From Phycisphaerales bacterium (GTDB taxonomy: Bacteria; Planctomycetota; Phycisphaerae; Phycisphaerales; UBA1924), in contig JALWOY010000192.1 in the NCBI GenBank assembly GCA_027083355.1, positions 1 through 42,542 of the forward strand: a stretch of DNA of 42,542 bases, given 5' to 3'. Positions 7,964 to 17,966 of the stretch are shown in pieces (the first letter of the stretch is position 1; each line of letters starts with the position of its first letter). The position numbers and the translations under genes are program-made. A model generated the notes under the pieces. It had not been told where the DNA came from. It saw only the letters and a program-made list of their open reading frames with translations, and did not search any database.

Positions 7964-8878
7964 ATGGCCACGGCGACAGCACAAGCGGGTGAATCGGCGT
8001 GGCCCCGTCTCAGCCCGGCGATCGGGGCCGGGGTTGCGTTGATCGCGGCCGCCTACTTCGGGCTCTTCTTCCGGTGGTTCGAGCGGCAGGCGCTGCTCAG
8101 TGCCGACGCGATGGAGGACTGGGGGCACGCGTTCCTGATCCCCGTCATCAGCGCGTTCTTCGTCTGGAGAAACCGCGAGCGCATCCGCGAGGCGGCCCCC
8201 GAGGTCTTCTGGCCCGGGCTCGCCCCCTTCCTGCTCGGCATCATGTCGTATTTCTACGCGGTCGTTGCGATCCAGAGCCACATGGTCGAGGGCTTCGCGG
8301 TGCTGCTGACGCTGTTCGGGCTGGTCCTGCTGCTGCTGGGTCCGGCGGTCATGCGCTGGCTGTTCATCCCGATCGCGTATCTCGTTTTCGGGATCACCCT
8401 CGCCGAGATGATCATGATCACGATCACCTTCCAGCTCCAGCTGCTCGCCAGTCAGGGCGCGTGGGTGATTCTCGGCGCCATCGGCTCCGTCACGGGGTTC
8501 ACCGTCGATCTGGACGGCAACACCCTGCGTCTGTACGAGGGCGGGCGGACCATCCCCCTCAACGTCGCCGAGGCGTGCAGCGGGATGCGCATGGTCGTCG
8601 CCTTCTACGCCCTGTCGGTGTGGGTGGCGTTGACCTGGAGCCGGCAGTGGTGGCAGCGGATCGCCCTGTTCCTGCTCGCCGGTCCGGTCGCGGTGTTGAT
8701 GAACATGATCCGGGTCGCGGTGCTGGGGCTTCTCTCGCTCTGGAACCCCGATCTCGCCACGGGCCAGGCGCACACCCTCATCGGCACCCTCCTGCTGATC
8801 CCATCGCTCGGGCTCTACCTCGGGATCGTCTGGGCCCTGAACCGTGTGATACAGACCGACGAGGCGGGGGCGGCATGA
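7964..8878 (+). CDS. xrt: Exosortase
   Basis: A 304-residue polytopic membrane protease/transpeptidase of the exosortase family, which processes C-terminal PEP-CTERM-type sorting signals. It has about eight membrane segments. The catalytic triad is visible: Cys205 in EACSGMRM, Arg250 in NMIRVA and His270 in GQAHTLIG. The start at 7964 is the first ATG next to the conserved region; GGAGGG lies about 15 bases upstream, rather far. It follows the export gene after 168 bp that include a short GCGCCC/GGGCGC hairpin (7910-7932). Its stop overlaps the start of the EpsI gene (ATGA), implying translational coupling. No PEP-CTERM substrate is in the window, so the target is unknown. Confidence 0.92.
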   Translation: MATATAQAGESAWPRLSPAIGAGVALIAAAYFGLFFRWFERQALLSADAMEDWGHAFLIPVISAFFVWRNRERIREAAPEVFWPGLAPFLLGIMSYFYAVVAIQSHMVEGFAVLLTLFGLVLLLLGPAVMRWLFIPIAYLVFGITLAEMIMITITFQLQLLASQGAWVILGAIGSVTGFTVDLDGNTLRLYEGGRTIPLNVAEACSGMRMVVAFYALSVWVALTWSRQWWQRIALFLLAGPVAVLMNMIRVAVLGLLSLWNPDLATGQAHTLIGTLLLIPSLGLYLGIVWALNRVIQTDEAGAA

Positions 8879-9771
8879 ACCGGAAAGGACTCATGACACC
8901 GGCGTACCTGCTCGCCCTGATCGTCCTCGCGGTCAGCGCCGTCGGCTTCAGCCGGGTGATCTCGGCATACGGGTTCCACCTCCGAAAAGAGGCGATCTAC
9001 CCCTCCGACGGCCGGCTGCTGGTCAACCTGCCCACCGAGACCGAGCACTGGGTTCAGATCGGCGTCGACGAGGTTCTCGACCCGGAGATTCTGGACACAC
9101 TCGGTACGGAAAACACCGTCTCCCGCGTGTACGTCGAGAAGGACCCCCCGGACCCGGCCAACCCGCGGACCATCAGTTTCCACGCGGCGTATTACACCGG
9201 GATGATCGACACGGTGCCCCATGTGCCGGAGCGGTGCTTCGTCGGCGGGGGGATGCAGAAAAGCAGCGCTTCAGTCGTGATGGACCTCCCCATCGACACC
9301 GAGGATTGGGTCCCCGATTCGAGCGTTCCGGAGGAACTGCGTGGCCCGCTCGGCGACATTTACACGGCCCCGACGAGCTTCCGGTATTCGGACATGCGTG
9401 GCCGGCGCGTCCGGCTCCCGCGTGGGGTGGGCCCCGGTTCGCCGATCCGGATGAAGGTCAGCGAATTCCAGGGTGACGACGACAGGGTGATCTACGCGGG
9501 CTATTTTTTCATCGCCAACGGCGGCACGGTCGCCAGCGCAGAAGGGGTGAGGACGCTCGCGTTCGATCTGACGAGTGATTACGCGTATTACCTGAAAGTT
9601 CAGACCACGAGCGCCACGGTGGGCTCGATGGAAGAAATGATGGAGGTTTCGGCCTCGCTGATCGGGGATCTGCTCCCCGAGCTGATGCGGTGCGTGCCGG
9701 ACTGGATCGATGTCGAGACGGGACGGTACCCGGCGGATAACCCCCGGCGTCGATCGGGCGGCGAGAAGTGA
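8875..9771 (+). CDS. EpsI-family exosortase-associated protein
   Basis: A 298-residue protein with one N-terminal membrane anchor (residues about 9-27) and a periplasmic domain. The EpsI-family motif HVPERCFVGGG is at 116-126. In many genomes this domain is either fused to the C-terminus of the exosortase or encoded right after it; here it is separate and coupled by a 4-bp ATGA overlap. Its biochemical role is not established, though it is tied to exopolysaccharide assembly. The C-terminus is charged and lacks a sorting signal. Confidence 0.87.
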   Translation: MNRKGLMTPAYLLALIVLAVSAVGFSRVISAYGFHLRKEAIYPSDGRLLVNLPTETEHWVQIGVDEVLDPEILDTLGTENTVSRVYVEKDPPDPANPRTISFHAAYYTGMIDTVPHVPERCFVGGGMQKSSASVVMDLPIDTEDWVPDSSVPEELRGPLGDIYTAPTSFRYSDMRGRRVRLPRGVGPGSPIRMKVSEFQGDDDRVIYAGYFFIANGGTVASAEGVRTLAFDLTSDYAYYLKVQTTSATVGSMEEMMEVSASLIGDLLPELMRCVPDWIDVETGRYPADNPRRRSGGEK

Positions 9772-9879
9772 TCCCCGGGGCGGAGCGGGCGTCGGCGCTC
9801 TCCGCCCTCGGCGTTGAACGGAAGTTTTCGGCGGGAGAACCCGCCTGGATGATGAGACGAGTCAGAAAGGGCTGATGCC

Positions 9880-12800
9880 ATGGCGGGTCGGGTCAACACC
9901 AAGTTTGTCGTCGTTCTCGTGGTGAGTGCCGTGGTGGTGCTCGGCGCGGGGTTCGGTCTGTTCTGGAAGATGGTGAACAAGACCGGCGAAACGTTCGCGA
10001 CCAAGGCCCGGCAACTCGAAGCCGAGCAGAACTGGGTGGACGCCGAGGACGCGTGGGGGCGTGCTGTCGGCCACGAAAAAACGAATATCGAGTGGCTCCG
10101 GGCCTGGCGTGATTGCATCGGCCACCTCGCGCCGGAATCGCAGACCGAATACGAGAACTTCTTCGCCCGGTACATCCAGATCTCCAAGCAGCTGGCCGCC
10201 ACGCTGCGGACCGATCCGGACGAGGCCGCGTCGTACCTCGAGCTCCGCTCTGTCTTCTTCAAAAACTTCGGCCGGCCGGGGCGGGCTCAGATCGAGCAGT
10301 ACGTCAACGAGCTGAACTCGATGCTCGCCAACTTCCCCGAGTCCAGCGTGCCCGAGCAGAACCACCGGCTCCTGCGTTACCGCGGGCTCGCGTGGGCGGC
10401 GCTTGCCGGGCCGGCGAGCCCGTTGACCCCCGACGAGATCAAGTCCGCCGAGGCGGACCTCCGCGCGGCGCTCGGCGTCGACCCCAAGGACGGCGAGTCC
10501 GCCCGTGGGCTGATCGAGCTGCTCGACACCGAGCGCCAGCAGGCCCAGCGCGACAAGCAGACCGACCGTGTCGCCGAGATCGCCGGAGAGAAACGGGCCG
10601 TTGTCGACGCCTTGCTTGCGGCGGACCCGGAGAATCCCTGGGGGAAGGTCAGCGATCTCGAACTCTCGATCGAAGAGGCGGGCAAACTCCCGCCCGAACA
10701 GCGGCAGGCCCGAAAGGCCGAGCTCCTGGCCCGGCTCGACGATTTCGTGGGCTGGCTGGACGAGCACATCGCCGAGGTCGACGAGCGCATCATCGACCGC
10801 GTGGGCGTGATCGAGATGCTGCTGGACCCCGCGTCGAAGGGCACGCGGCTGGCGGGGCTGTATGAAAAGGCGATCGAGGTGCTCGGCGAGAAAAGCGACC
10901 TGCTGCTCAAACTGGCGAACATGCGGATGAACGCCGGTGATTACGAGAGCGCGGTCGCGCTCGTGGAAAAGGTGGAAGCGCAGCCCCGGCTTCCGGTCTC
11001 GGTCGAGGGCCGGATGCGGATGTTCTACAAGGCTCAGGCGCCGCGTCAGCTCGCGGAATTCGCTGTTCTGCAGATCGACAAGGCCGACAACCCGGAAGAG
11101 GCGTCGGCACTCCTGAAAACGGCGCGGGAGGCGCGTGAGCGTTACGCGTCGAAGGTGGGCAACGACAACCCGAGCCTCGAAATGCTCGACGGGCAGATCG
11201 CGCTCGCCGCCGCCCGGATCGCGGATATGAACGCGGACCCGCGTGCGTCCCGCGACGCTTACAAGGAGGCGCTCGAGCATTTCTCCAAGTACAACGAGCT
11301 GAGCAACTACGAGAGCCGCGACGGTCTGTGGCGTGAGGGCAAGACCGCGATGATCCTCGACAAAACCGGGCTCGCCCGGCAGCGGTTCGAGAGGCTGCAC
11401 GAGATGGACCCGCAGAGCACGGAGGTCCTTCTCGCGCTGGCCGCGGTCGAGGAGAAACTCGGCACCCCGTCGAACCTGGACAAGGCGCTGCATTATGTCA
11501 ATCAGGCCCTCGACCGGAACCCGACGGACAAAAAGATCATCGACCGCCGCAACAGGCTCATGCAGCTCACCGGCGAGGCGAAGCCGGACGACCCGATCGA
11601 GGCGATCATCTTTGAGTCGGAGCGTCTGGCCACCGGCGCCGACGGGCAGGCTCCCGACGCGATCGCCGCCGAGAAGGTGGTGCGTGACGGCCTCGCGAAG
11701 TACCCGGACGAGACCCGTCTGGTGCGTCAGCTGGCCCGGGTGCTGGTGTTGAGCGACCGTCTGGACGACGCGAGAAAACTGGTCCTCGAGGAGCAGAAGA
11801 AAAAGCCTGACGACGAGGTTCTCGCGGCGCTCGCGCGCCGCCTGTCCGCGGGAAGCCTGGCGGACATCGTCATCCTCGACATCGAAGAGTCGAACATGCC
11901 CCCGCTGAGCAAGCTCCTCCGCAAGATCGAGGTCTACCGCCGTTACGGCGAGCCAGACAAGGCGCAGGAGGCGCTCGCCGAGGCGATCAAGCTCGCCCCG
12001 GACGACCCGGACGTGCTCGAGCAGCGTTTCCTGCAGGCGCTCGTGTCGGGGAAACTCGACGAGGCCGAGCAGATCGTGGCCAAGGCGGAGGAGGTCAACG
12101 CGGACGATCTCGAGGGGATCACTTTCCGGGCGCGTCTGCTCGCGGCGAAGGGGGATCACGCGGGGGCGGTCGAGCTTCTCCGCGAGGCGACATCGCGGAT
12201 GTCGACCGAGGCCCCGCTCTGGCGTCTGCTGGCCTCGGAGCAGGCGGCACTCGGGCGCATGGGAGACGCGATCGCGTCATACCGGCGTGCGCTCGAGATC
12301 ACGGAGAACGACCCGACGACGATCCGCGGGTATATCGCCACGCTCGCCAGCGCGGGCCGAAGCGACGAGGCGTTGGCCGAGGCGAGGCGTCTGCGAGAGT
12401 ACGGTCAGGACGACCCCGCTTTCCTCGAGATGTACCTGCAGCTGGAGGCGGGCATCGGCGGCAAGGAGGGCCTCAAGCTCGCGATCGAGCGTCGCAAGCA
12501 GCTTCTGGGCGAGCGTCCGTTCGACGTGAACAACAAGCTCTCGCTTGCCGAGTTGTACATCAAGGACCGGCAGTGGGACGAGGCAAAATCCCTCATCGAC
12601 GAAATCCGCGAGCAGAACGGGGATTCGCTGCGGCTTGTCCAGGTGCTCGCCAAGTGGTACGCCGATCAGGGTCGCGTGGAGACCGAGGACGGGTACCACG
12701 ACGGGATCGAACTCGCCCGCGGGGCGTTCATCGATTACATCGTGTCGCACGACCCGGCGAAGGTCGGGGTCGATGCCTATATCGCGATGGCGAGGTTCAT

Positions 12801-14547
12801 GCTCGACCGCGGGCGTGACGACGTGGCGTTGCGGGCCGTCGAGGAGGCACGCCAGTATCAGGACCCGAAGAAACTCCGCGCCGAGAAACTGTTCGGGGAG
12901 ATCATGATGCGCCGGAACCTGCCGAGGCAGGCGGCGGAAGCGTTCAAGAAAGTGGTTGAGGCGGGCGCCGACGACGACGCGGACACCTACCGGAAGCTGC
13001 TGATCGAGATGCTCCTGCGGATCAACGATTTCGACGGCGCCGCCGAGCAGATCGCCGCGCTGGACAGCTCGCACGCGGACGACCTGACCGTGCTGATGCA
13101 GCGTGCCGACATCGCGATGTACCGCGACGACGTGGAAGAGGCGCAGAAAGTCGTCGACCGGGCGATGCAGCTGTATCCGAACAGTTCGCTCCCGTTCATC
13201 AAGCGGGCGCAGATCCTCATGATGGACGAGAACCTCTGGCAGGACGCCAAGCGGAACCTCGAAGAGGCGCTGCGTGTGGCGCCGAATGACTACCAGGCCC
13301 ACAAGCTGATGGCGACGATGTACTTCCGCGAGAACCGCAAGGACGACGCCATCAAGGAGCTGCGTGCATCGCTGGCGATCAACCCGAACCAGGACGCCCT
13401 GCTGGTCGCGACGCTGATCGAACTCATCGAGGCCGGCCGGGAGGGTGAAGCGCTGGACACGGCCAACGAGGTCATCGACAAACGGCCCTCCGACGCGACC
13501 CTGATGCTCATCGCGGGCCGGGTCTTCACCCAGCGTGAGAAGTGGGACCGCGCGGCCGTGCTGTTCGATCGGGCGTGGAAGCTGACCAAGGACGCCCGTG
13601 TCGGGCTGGCCTACATCAACACGCTGCTCTCCACCGAGCCGCCCCAGGTCGGGCCCGCCACGCGGGTCGTGCTCGAGCTCGAACAGCTCGGCGCGAAAAT
13701 CGACGATGACCCCGTCCTGCTGGCCGCCCGAGGGATGATCGAGCAACGCAGCGGCAAAACCGCCCGCGCGCAGTCCTTCCTCTCACGCGCATACGAGCAG
13801 GCCCTGGGCAACCCGGGCCTGGTGATGCAGTGGTTCCGTGACGTCCGGAAAACATTCGAGCACGGCGACACCGGCGAGGCCGTCCGTTTCATTCTCTCCC
13901 TGCGGGATCAGATGCCCGAAGGAACCGACCAGCGGGACTGGCTGACCTACGGGGCGGCCCTCCTCCGCACGCAGGATCAGATCGAGACCGACGCGGCCGA
14001 GCGCGACCTCGAAAGCCTCATCTCGGGGACCAAAAACGACGGCATCCGTCGGTTGGCCTACCGGCTCCTCGGCTCGGGCCGCTACAGCCGAAAGGAATAC
14101 GAGAAGGCGGAAGAGGCCTGGCGGCGCGGGATCGAGGCATTCCCGGACGACTGGGAGATGTACAACAACCTGGCCTACTGCGTCGGGATCGACCTCAACA
14201 GGCCGGCGGAGGCCGTCCCGTTGGCGCGGCAGGCGACCCAGCTGGCCGACGCCCGGGCCGATGTTTATGACACGCTCGGCAGTCTCCTTTTGCGAACCGG
14301 CGACCTCGACGAGGCGCAGGACGCTCTTTTGAAGGCCGACGAACGGGTGAAGACCGAGCGCGAGCGGGTGAATGTGCTGCTCAATCTCGCCCGGCTTGCC
14401 CTGAAACGGGGGAATGTGGACGAGGCGGTCCGTCAATGGACCGAGGCGGACACCGCGGTCTACACGCTCCCCACATTGAGGGAGGCTGTTCAGGATGATC
14501 TTGACGAGGTGAAGCAGCAGATCCGCTCAGCGCGGGGTCAAGACTGA
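9880..14547 (+). CDS. Giant membrane-anchored TPR protein of the exosortase locus
   Basis: A 1555-residue protein. Residues about 9-29 form a single hydrophobic anchor (VVVLVVSAVVVLGAGFGLFW), followed by more than 1400 residues of helical tetratricopeptide repeats, seen as recurring A-x-AL-x-P-D segments (for example ALAEAIKLAPDDPDVLEQ and LEEALRVAPNDYQAHKLMA). This would place a long periplasmic solenoid on the inner membrane. Related TPR proteins (PrsT type) accompany PEP-CTERM exosortases, though this one is much longer than the usual 900 or so residues. TPR scaffolds bind partner proteins, so a role organising the export/assembly machinery is likely but inferred. AAGGG lies 8-12 bases before the ATG. 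Very acidic and Arg-rich. Confidence 0.85.
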   Translation: MAGRVNTKFVVVLVVSAVVVLGAGFGLFWKMVNKTGETFATKARQLEAEQNWVDAEDAWGRAVGHEKTNIEWLRAWRDCIGHLAPESQTEYENFFARYIQISKQLAATLRTDPDEAASYLELRSVFFKNFGRPGRAQIEQYVNELNSMLANFPESSVPEQNHRLLRYRGLAWAALAGPASPLTPDEIKSAEADLRAALGVDPKDGESARGLIELLDTERQQAQRDKQTDRVAEIAGEKRAVVDALLAADPENPWGKVSDLELSIEEAGKLPPEQRQARKAELLARLDDFVGWLDEHIAEVDERIIDRVGVIEMLLDPASKGTRLAGLYEKAIEVLGEKSDLLLKLANMRMNAGDYESAVALVEKVEAQPRLPVSVEGRMRMFYKAQAPRQLAEFAVLQIDKADNPEEASALLKTAREARERYASKVGNDNPSLEMLDGQIALAAARIADMNADPRASRDAYKEALEHFSKYNELSNYESRDGLWREGKTAMILDKTGLARQRFERLHEMDPQSTEVLLALAAVEEKLGTPSNLDKALHYVNQALDRNPTDKKIIDRRNRLMQLTGEAKPDDPIEAIIFESERLATGADGQAPDAIAAEKVVRDGLAKYPDETRLVRQLARVLVLSDRLDDARKLVLEEQKKKPDDEVLAALARRLSAGSLADIVILDIEESNMPPLSKLLRKIEVYRRYGEPDKAQEALAEAIKLAPDDPDVLEQRFLQALVSGKLDEAEQIVAKAEEVNADDLEGITFRARLLAAKGDHAGAVELLREATSRMSTEAPLWRLLASEQAALGRMGDAIASYRRALEITENDPTTIRGYIATLASAGRSDEALAEARRLREYGQDDPAFLEMYLQLEAGIGGKEGLKLAIERRKQLLGERPFDVNNKLSLAELYIKDRQWDEAKSLIDEIREQNGDSLRLVQVLAKWYADQGRVETEDGYHDGIELARGAFIDYIVSHDPAKVGVDAYIAMARFMLDRGRDDVALRAVEEARQYQDPKKLRAEKLFGEIMMRRNLPRQAAEAFKKVVEAGADDDADTYRKLLIEMLLRINDFDGAAEQIAALDSSHADDLTVLMQRADIAMYRDDVEEAQKVVDRAMQLYPNSSLPFIKRAQILMMDENLWQDAKRNLEEALRVAPNDYQAHKLMATMYFRENRKDDAIKELRASLAINPNQDALLVATLIELIEAGREGEALDTANEVIDKRPSDATLMLIAGRVFTQREKWDRAAVLFDRAWKLTKDARVGLAYINTLLSTEPPQVGPATRVVLELEQLGAKIDDDPVLLAARGMIEQRSGKTARAQSFLSRAYEQALGNPGLVMQWFRDVRKTFEHGDTGEAVRFILSLRDQMPEGTDQRDWLTYGAALLRTQDQIETDAAERDLESLISGTKNDGIRRLAYRLLGSGRYSRKEYEKAEEAWRRGIEAFPDDWEMYNNLAYCVGIDLNRPAEAVPLARQATQLADARADVYDTLGSLLLRTGDLDEAQDALLKADERVKTERERVNVLLNLARLALKRGNVDEAVRQWTEADTAVYTLPTLREAVQDDLDEVKQQIRSARGQD

Positions 14548-14688
14548 CCGAAAACCGGATAGTGCGATGCGGGCCGATACCCGCCTCGTCGCTGTCAAGT
14601 TCGAGAGGGACACGCCGGGGGATCGGGTGTCCGCCACACAGACGATCGAGACGCGGGCCCGTCGCCCGCGGGACGGAGTACCAATCAG

Positions 14689-16944
14689 ATGAGCAGCGCC
14701 GCACCCCCGAGACCGATGAGCCCATCGCCCGCGCGTTCGGCTCCACCGCCACCGGGCGGCGGGGCGACGATCGACCCGATCAAGGTGCTCAAGAAGTGGA
14801 AGTACGTCCTCATGGCCTCGGTCGTCGTGGGCATGGTGGTCGGCGTGATCGGTCACTACGTCTGGATGTTCACGTATCCGCTCTATGTGGCGGGCGTGAC
14901 GTATGAGGCGAGCCCCCCGGAGAACCCCGACCTGCTCGAAGCCAGCAACGTGGACGAGGACGCGATGGAGCGGTTCATGGCGACGCAGGCGGACCGCATG
15001 ATGAGCCCCATCATCCTCGAGAGTGTCGCGAGGGACCCCCGTCTCCAGCAGGAGGCGCCCGACTGGTCGAAGCGGTACATGCAGTCCGACGGTCTGTTCG
15101 ACTACCAGGAGGCGATGGAAGACCTCGAGGACATGGCCAGCGCCCACCCCGTGAAGGGCACGAACTATGTTCGCCTGAAGGTGATGTGGAAGAAGCCCGT
15201 CGATGTCGCTGCGATCGCGAGCCTCCTGAGCGAGGCGTACATCAAGGACCTCCAGCAGGGCCGGGTGCTCGAGAACAACCAGCGTCGCGACGCGATCCAG
15301 CGCGCGATCAACGACTTCAAGAAGCAGATCGACAACCTGAGCGAACGCCGGGCGCGCCTGATCCGCGACAAGGAAGTCACCGGGATCGTGGAACAGGCTA
15401 CGACGACACGGGAGAAGCTGAGTCTGATCGCGCGTGAGCGGAACAATGTCGCACTCGAGATGCGCAGCATCGAGGTGCAGCTCAACCAGATGAACAAGAT
15501 GGTCGAGTCCGAGGGCGGGATCCGTTATTCCGACACGCAGCGTGCGATGGCGGAGAACTCCCCGATCATCCAGCAGATGAAGCAGACGAAGGAGCTGCTC
15601 GAGGCGAGGCTCAAGGAGCTGCGCCGGAGCGGGTTCCTCCCGGAACACAGGGAATACAAGAAGGTCGAGCGGCAGATCCAGGCAACCGAGCAGCAGATCA
15701 ACGTCACAATGGAGCGCGAGCTCGCCAAGATCTTCGATTCCGAGAAGGACGCCCTCGAGATGCAGCTGCGTCAGTACCAGGCGCAGGACGCGGACATGGC
15801 CGCCCGGGAAGAGGAGCTCTCGCTGACGCTCCAGGATCTGACCCGGACGATCCGGGAGATCAACGACATCTCCGACGAGATCAAGGAACTCAACGGCGCG
15901 CTGGCCGACCGCCGGCGAGCCCTGCAGGATATCGAGACGACCACGTCGCTCGACTCCGCGTCGAGGATGCAGGTGGTCGAGTCGGCTCGCGTGCCCGAAA
16001 AACCCATGATGCCGGTGATCTACATCATGATCCCGCTCGGCGCGCTCGTGGTGACGGGGCTGGTCGGCGGCGTGATCCTTGCCGCGGAGTTCCTCGACCA
16101 GCGGGTCAAGAGCCCGAGCGATCTGGCCACGATGCCCGGGGTGAAGATCCTCGGGACCGTGCCGCTCGCCAACGAGGACCCGACCGCGACGGGCCCGTTC
16201 GAGACGATTTTCAGAGACGCCGAACGCAGCGTCGTCGCCGAGCATTTCCGGCAGATCAGGACTGCGCTGCTGAAGAAGCTCGACGAGGGCGGGCACAAAG
16301 CGTGTCTGTTCGTTTCGTGCATGCCCGGCTCGGGCAGCACGTCGGTGGCGACCAATCTCGCCCTCGCGTGCGCCGGGGTGGACCGCCGCGTGCTGCTCGT
16401 CGATGCCAACTTCCGCCGGCCGGCATTGCACCGCGTCCTCGGGCTCCGGGAATCCCCCGGTTTGGGCGACGTTCTCGCCGGCCTCGCAGATGATTCCGAC
16501 GCGGTCCAGCCTGTCTCCGGTGGTTCGTTGGAAGTGCTGTCCGCCGGTTCTCCCGAGCACCGGATCTTCGAACGCCTGGGGACGCAGCCCATGACCGAGC
16601 TGCTCGCCCGCCTCGGCACCCGGTACGACTTCATCTTCGTCGACACATCGCCCGCGGTGGTCTCCGGGGACGCCTACGCACTGGCGCAGCGTTGCGACGC
16701 CGCGGTGCTCGTCACGCGTGCGATGGCCGAGAAGCGGGGGATGGTCGGGCGGATCAAGAACGAGCTCAACGACACCCCCGCCGAGCTCCTCGGCCTGATC
16801 GTCAACGGTGTCCGCTCCGCTGCCGGCGGGTATCTCAAGCGGAACATCCGGACCAGCGCGGCCTACCACGCCCCGCAGGAAGTCGCCGTCGTTGCGCACG
16901 AAAAGAAGAGCAAGACCGGGGAGAAGGGACGCGGGGCGGCGTGA
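14689..16944 (+). CDS. Wzz/BY-kinase-like protein with degenerate P-loop
   Basis: A 751-residue polysaccharide co-polymerase. It has a Pro-rich N-terminus, a first membrane segment (about 42-63), a periplasmic coiled-coil region (about 190-420), a second membrane segment (about 444-468) and a cytoplasmic ATPase domain (about 510-730) resembling bacterial tyrosine kinases. The Walker A region reads PGSGSTS (546-552) where active kinases have PGEGKS/T: the essential lysine is Ser550. Walker A' is VDANFRRP (Asn574 where Asp is usual). Walker B-like FVDTSPAVVSGD remains. There is no C-terminal tyrosine cluster. The protein may therefore control chain length without kinase activity. It sits 141 bp after the TPR gene and overlaps the next start (GTGA). 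Confidence 0.87.
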   Translation: MSSAAPPRPMSPSPARSAPPPPGGGATIDPIKVLKKWKYVLMASVVVGMVVGVIGHYVWMFTYPLYVAGVTYEASPPENPDLLEASNVDEDAMERFMATQADRMMSPIILESVARDPRLQQEAPDWSKRYMQSDGLFDYQEAMEDLEDMASAHPVKGTNYVRLKVMWKKPVDVAAIASLLSEAYIKDLQQGRVLENNQRRDAIQRAINDFKKQIDNLSERRARLIRDKEVTGIVEQATTTREKLSLIARERNNVALEMRSIEVQLNQMNKMVESEGGIRYSDTQRAMAENSPIIQQMKQTKELLEARLKELRRSGFLPEHREYKKVERQIQATEQQINVTMERELAKIFDSEKDALEMQLRQYQAQDADMAAREEELSLTLQDLTRTIREINDISDEIKELNGALADRRRALQDIETTTSLDSASRMQVVESARVPEKPMMPVIYIMIPLGALVVTGLVGGVILAAEFLDQRVKSPSDLATMPGVKILGTVPLANEDPTATGPFETIFRDAERSVVAEHFRQIRTALLKKLDEGGHKACLFVSCMPGSGSTSVATNLALACAGVDRRVLLVDANFRRPALHRVLGLRESPGLGDVLAGLADDSDAVQPVSGGSLEVLSAGSPEHRIFERLGTQPMTELLARLGTRYDFIFVDTSPAVVSGDAYALAQRCDAAVLVTRAMAEKRGMVGRIKNELNDTPAELLGLIVNGVRSAAGGYLKRNIRTSAAYHAPQEVAVVAHEKKSKTGEKGRGAA

Positions 16945-17966
16945 CCGAACGCGGGGGCGAGCGGAGCACCGGCCGTCCGCGACGGGTCCTCGTGACCGGC
17001 GGCGCCGGTTTCATCGGCTCGCACCTCGTGGCATCGCTCCTCGAGCGGGGCGATGATGTCACGATCGTGGACGATCTCTCCACCGGCGACGCCCGGAATA
17101 TCCCGGACGGTGCGCTGTTCATCCGCGACACGGTCTCTGGCGCGGTCGGCCGCTCGGAGATCGGCCGGGAGACATTCGATCAGGTTTATCACCTTGCCGC
17201 TTCGGTCGGTGTCGATCTCGTGATGCGAGATCCCGTGCGCGCGATCGAAACCAACATCGAGCAGACCGCGGCGCTGCTCCGTTTCCTCGCCGAGACCGGG
17301 TCGGGGCCCGTGCTCATCGCGTCGTCGTCGGAGGTCTACGGCAAGCCCACGAGGCGGGTGTTCAGCGAGGACGACGACGTGGTCTACGGCCCTACGACCA
17401 TCACGCGGTGGTCGTACGCCTGCACGAAGGCGATCGATGAATACCTCGCCCTCGGGCATCACCACGCCGGGACGATCGCGTGCGTCGTCGTCCGCTTGTT
17501 CAACACGGTGGGCCCGGGGCAGGTGGGGCGATACGGGATGGTTCTGCCGAGGTTTGTCGAGGCCGCGCTGCGGGGCGAGCCGCTGCGTGTGTTCGGCGAC
17601 GGGACGCAGACCCGTTGTTTCTGCGACGTGCGGGATGTGGTCCGGGCGCTGCCCCGACTGCTGGAAACCCCGGCCTGCCTCGGCCGGGTGTTCAATCTTG
17701 GTTCAGATCGCCCGATCAGCATCCTCGAACTGGCCGAGATGGTCCGCCGGGTGCTCGGCTCGTCGTCCGAGGTCGTGCTCGTGCCGTACAGTGAGGCATA
17801 CCCGGAGGGGTACGAGGATCTCCGGCATCGCCGGCCGGACCTGGCGCGGGTTCGTGAGGCGATCCGGTTCGAGCCGTTGATCGGATTGGAGCAGACGATC
17901 CGCGACATCGCGGACGCCATCGGGCGGGGCGGGCGTGTGACCGCCGCGGAGAGGGCCGAGATGTGA
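16941..17966 (+). CDS. NAD-dependent sugar-nucleotide epimerase/dehydratase
   Basis: A 341-residue extended SDR acting on nucleotide sugars, cytoplasmic. The NAD loop is TGGAGFIGSH (19-28), and the catalytic SSSEVYG Ser (about 129), Tyr159 and Lys163 (YACTK) are present. The segments VVRLFNTVGPGQ and FGDGTQTRCF resemble UDP-glucose 4-epimerase and UDP-glucuronate decarboxylase relatives. Which sugar is used cannot be decided here. GTG start at 16941 overlaps the stop of the Wzz-like gene as GTGA, and its own stop overlaps the next gene in the same way, so these three genes are translationally coupled. It would supply a sugar for the exopolysaccharide. Confidence 0.88.
   Translation: MTERGGERSTGRPRRVLVTGGAGFIGSHLVASLLERGDDVTIVDDLSTGDARNIPDGALFIRDTVSGAVGRSEIGRETFDQVYHLAASVGVDLVMRDPVRAIETNIEQTAALLRFLAETGSGPVLIASSSEVYGKPTRRVFSEDDDVVYGPTTITRWSYACTKAIDEYLALGHHHAGTIACVVVRLFNTVGPGQVGRYGMVLPRFVEAALRGEPLRVFGDGTQTRCFCDVRDVVRALPRLLETPACLGRVFNLGSDRPISILELAEMVRRVLGSSSEVVLVPYSEAYPEGYEDLRHRRPDLARVREAIRFEPLIGLEQTIRDIADAIGRGGRVTAAERAEM

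Noticed and set aside
9862-12159. 765-codon open frame on the minus strand, antisense to the TPR gene
   Set aside because: GC-rich coding DNA commonly leaves the opposite strand open; no domain is visible and the plus strand has clear TPR repeats and a ribosome-binding site.
14527-16899. 790-codon minus-strand frame antisense to the Wzz-like gene
   Set aside because: Shadow of the plus-strand gene; the composition is low-complexity His/Arg/Asp-rich with no domain.
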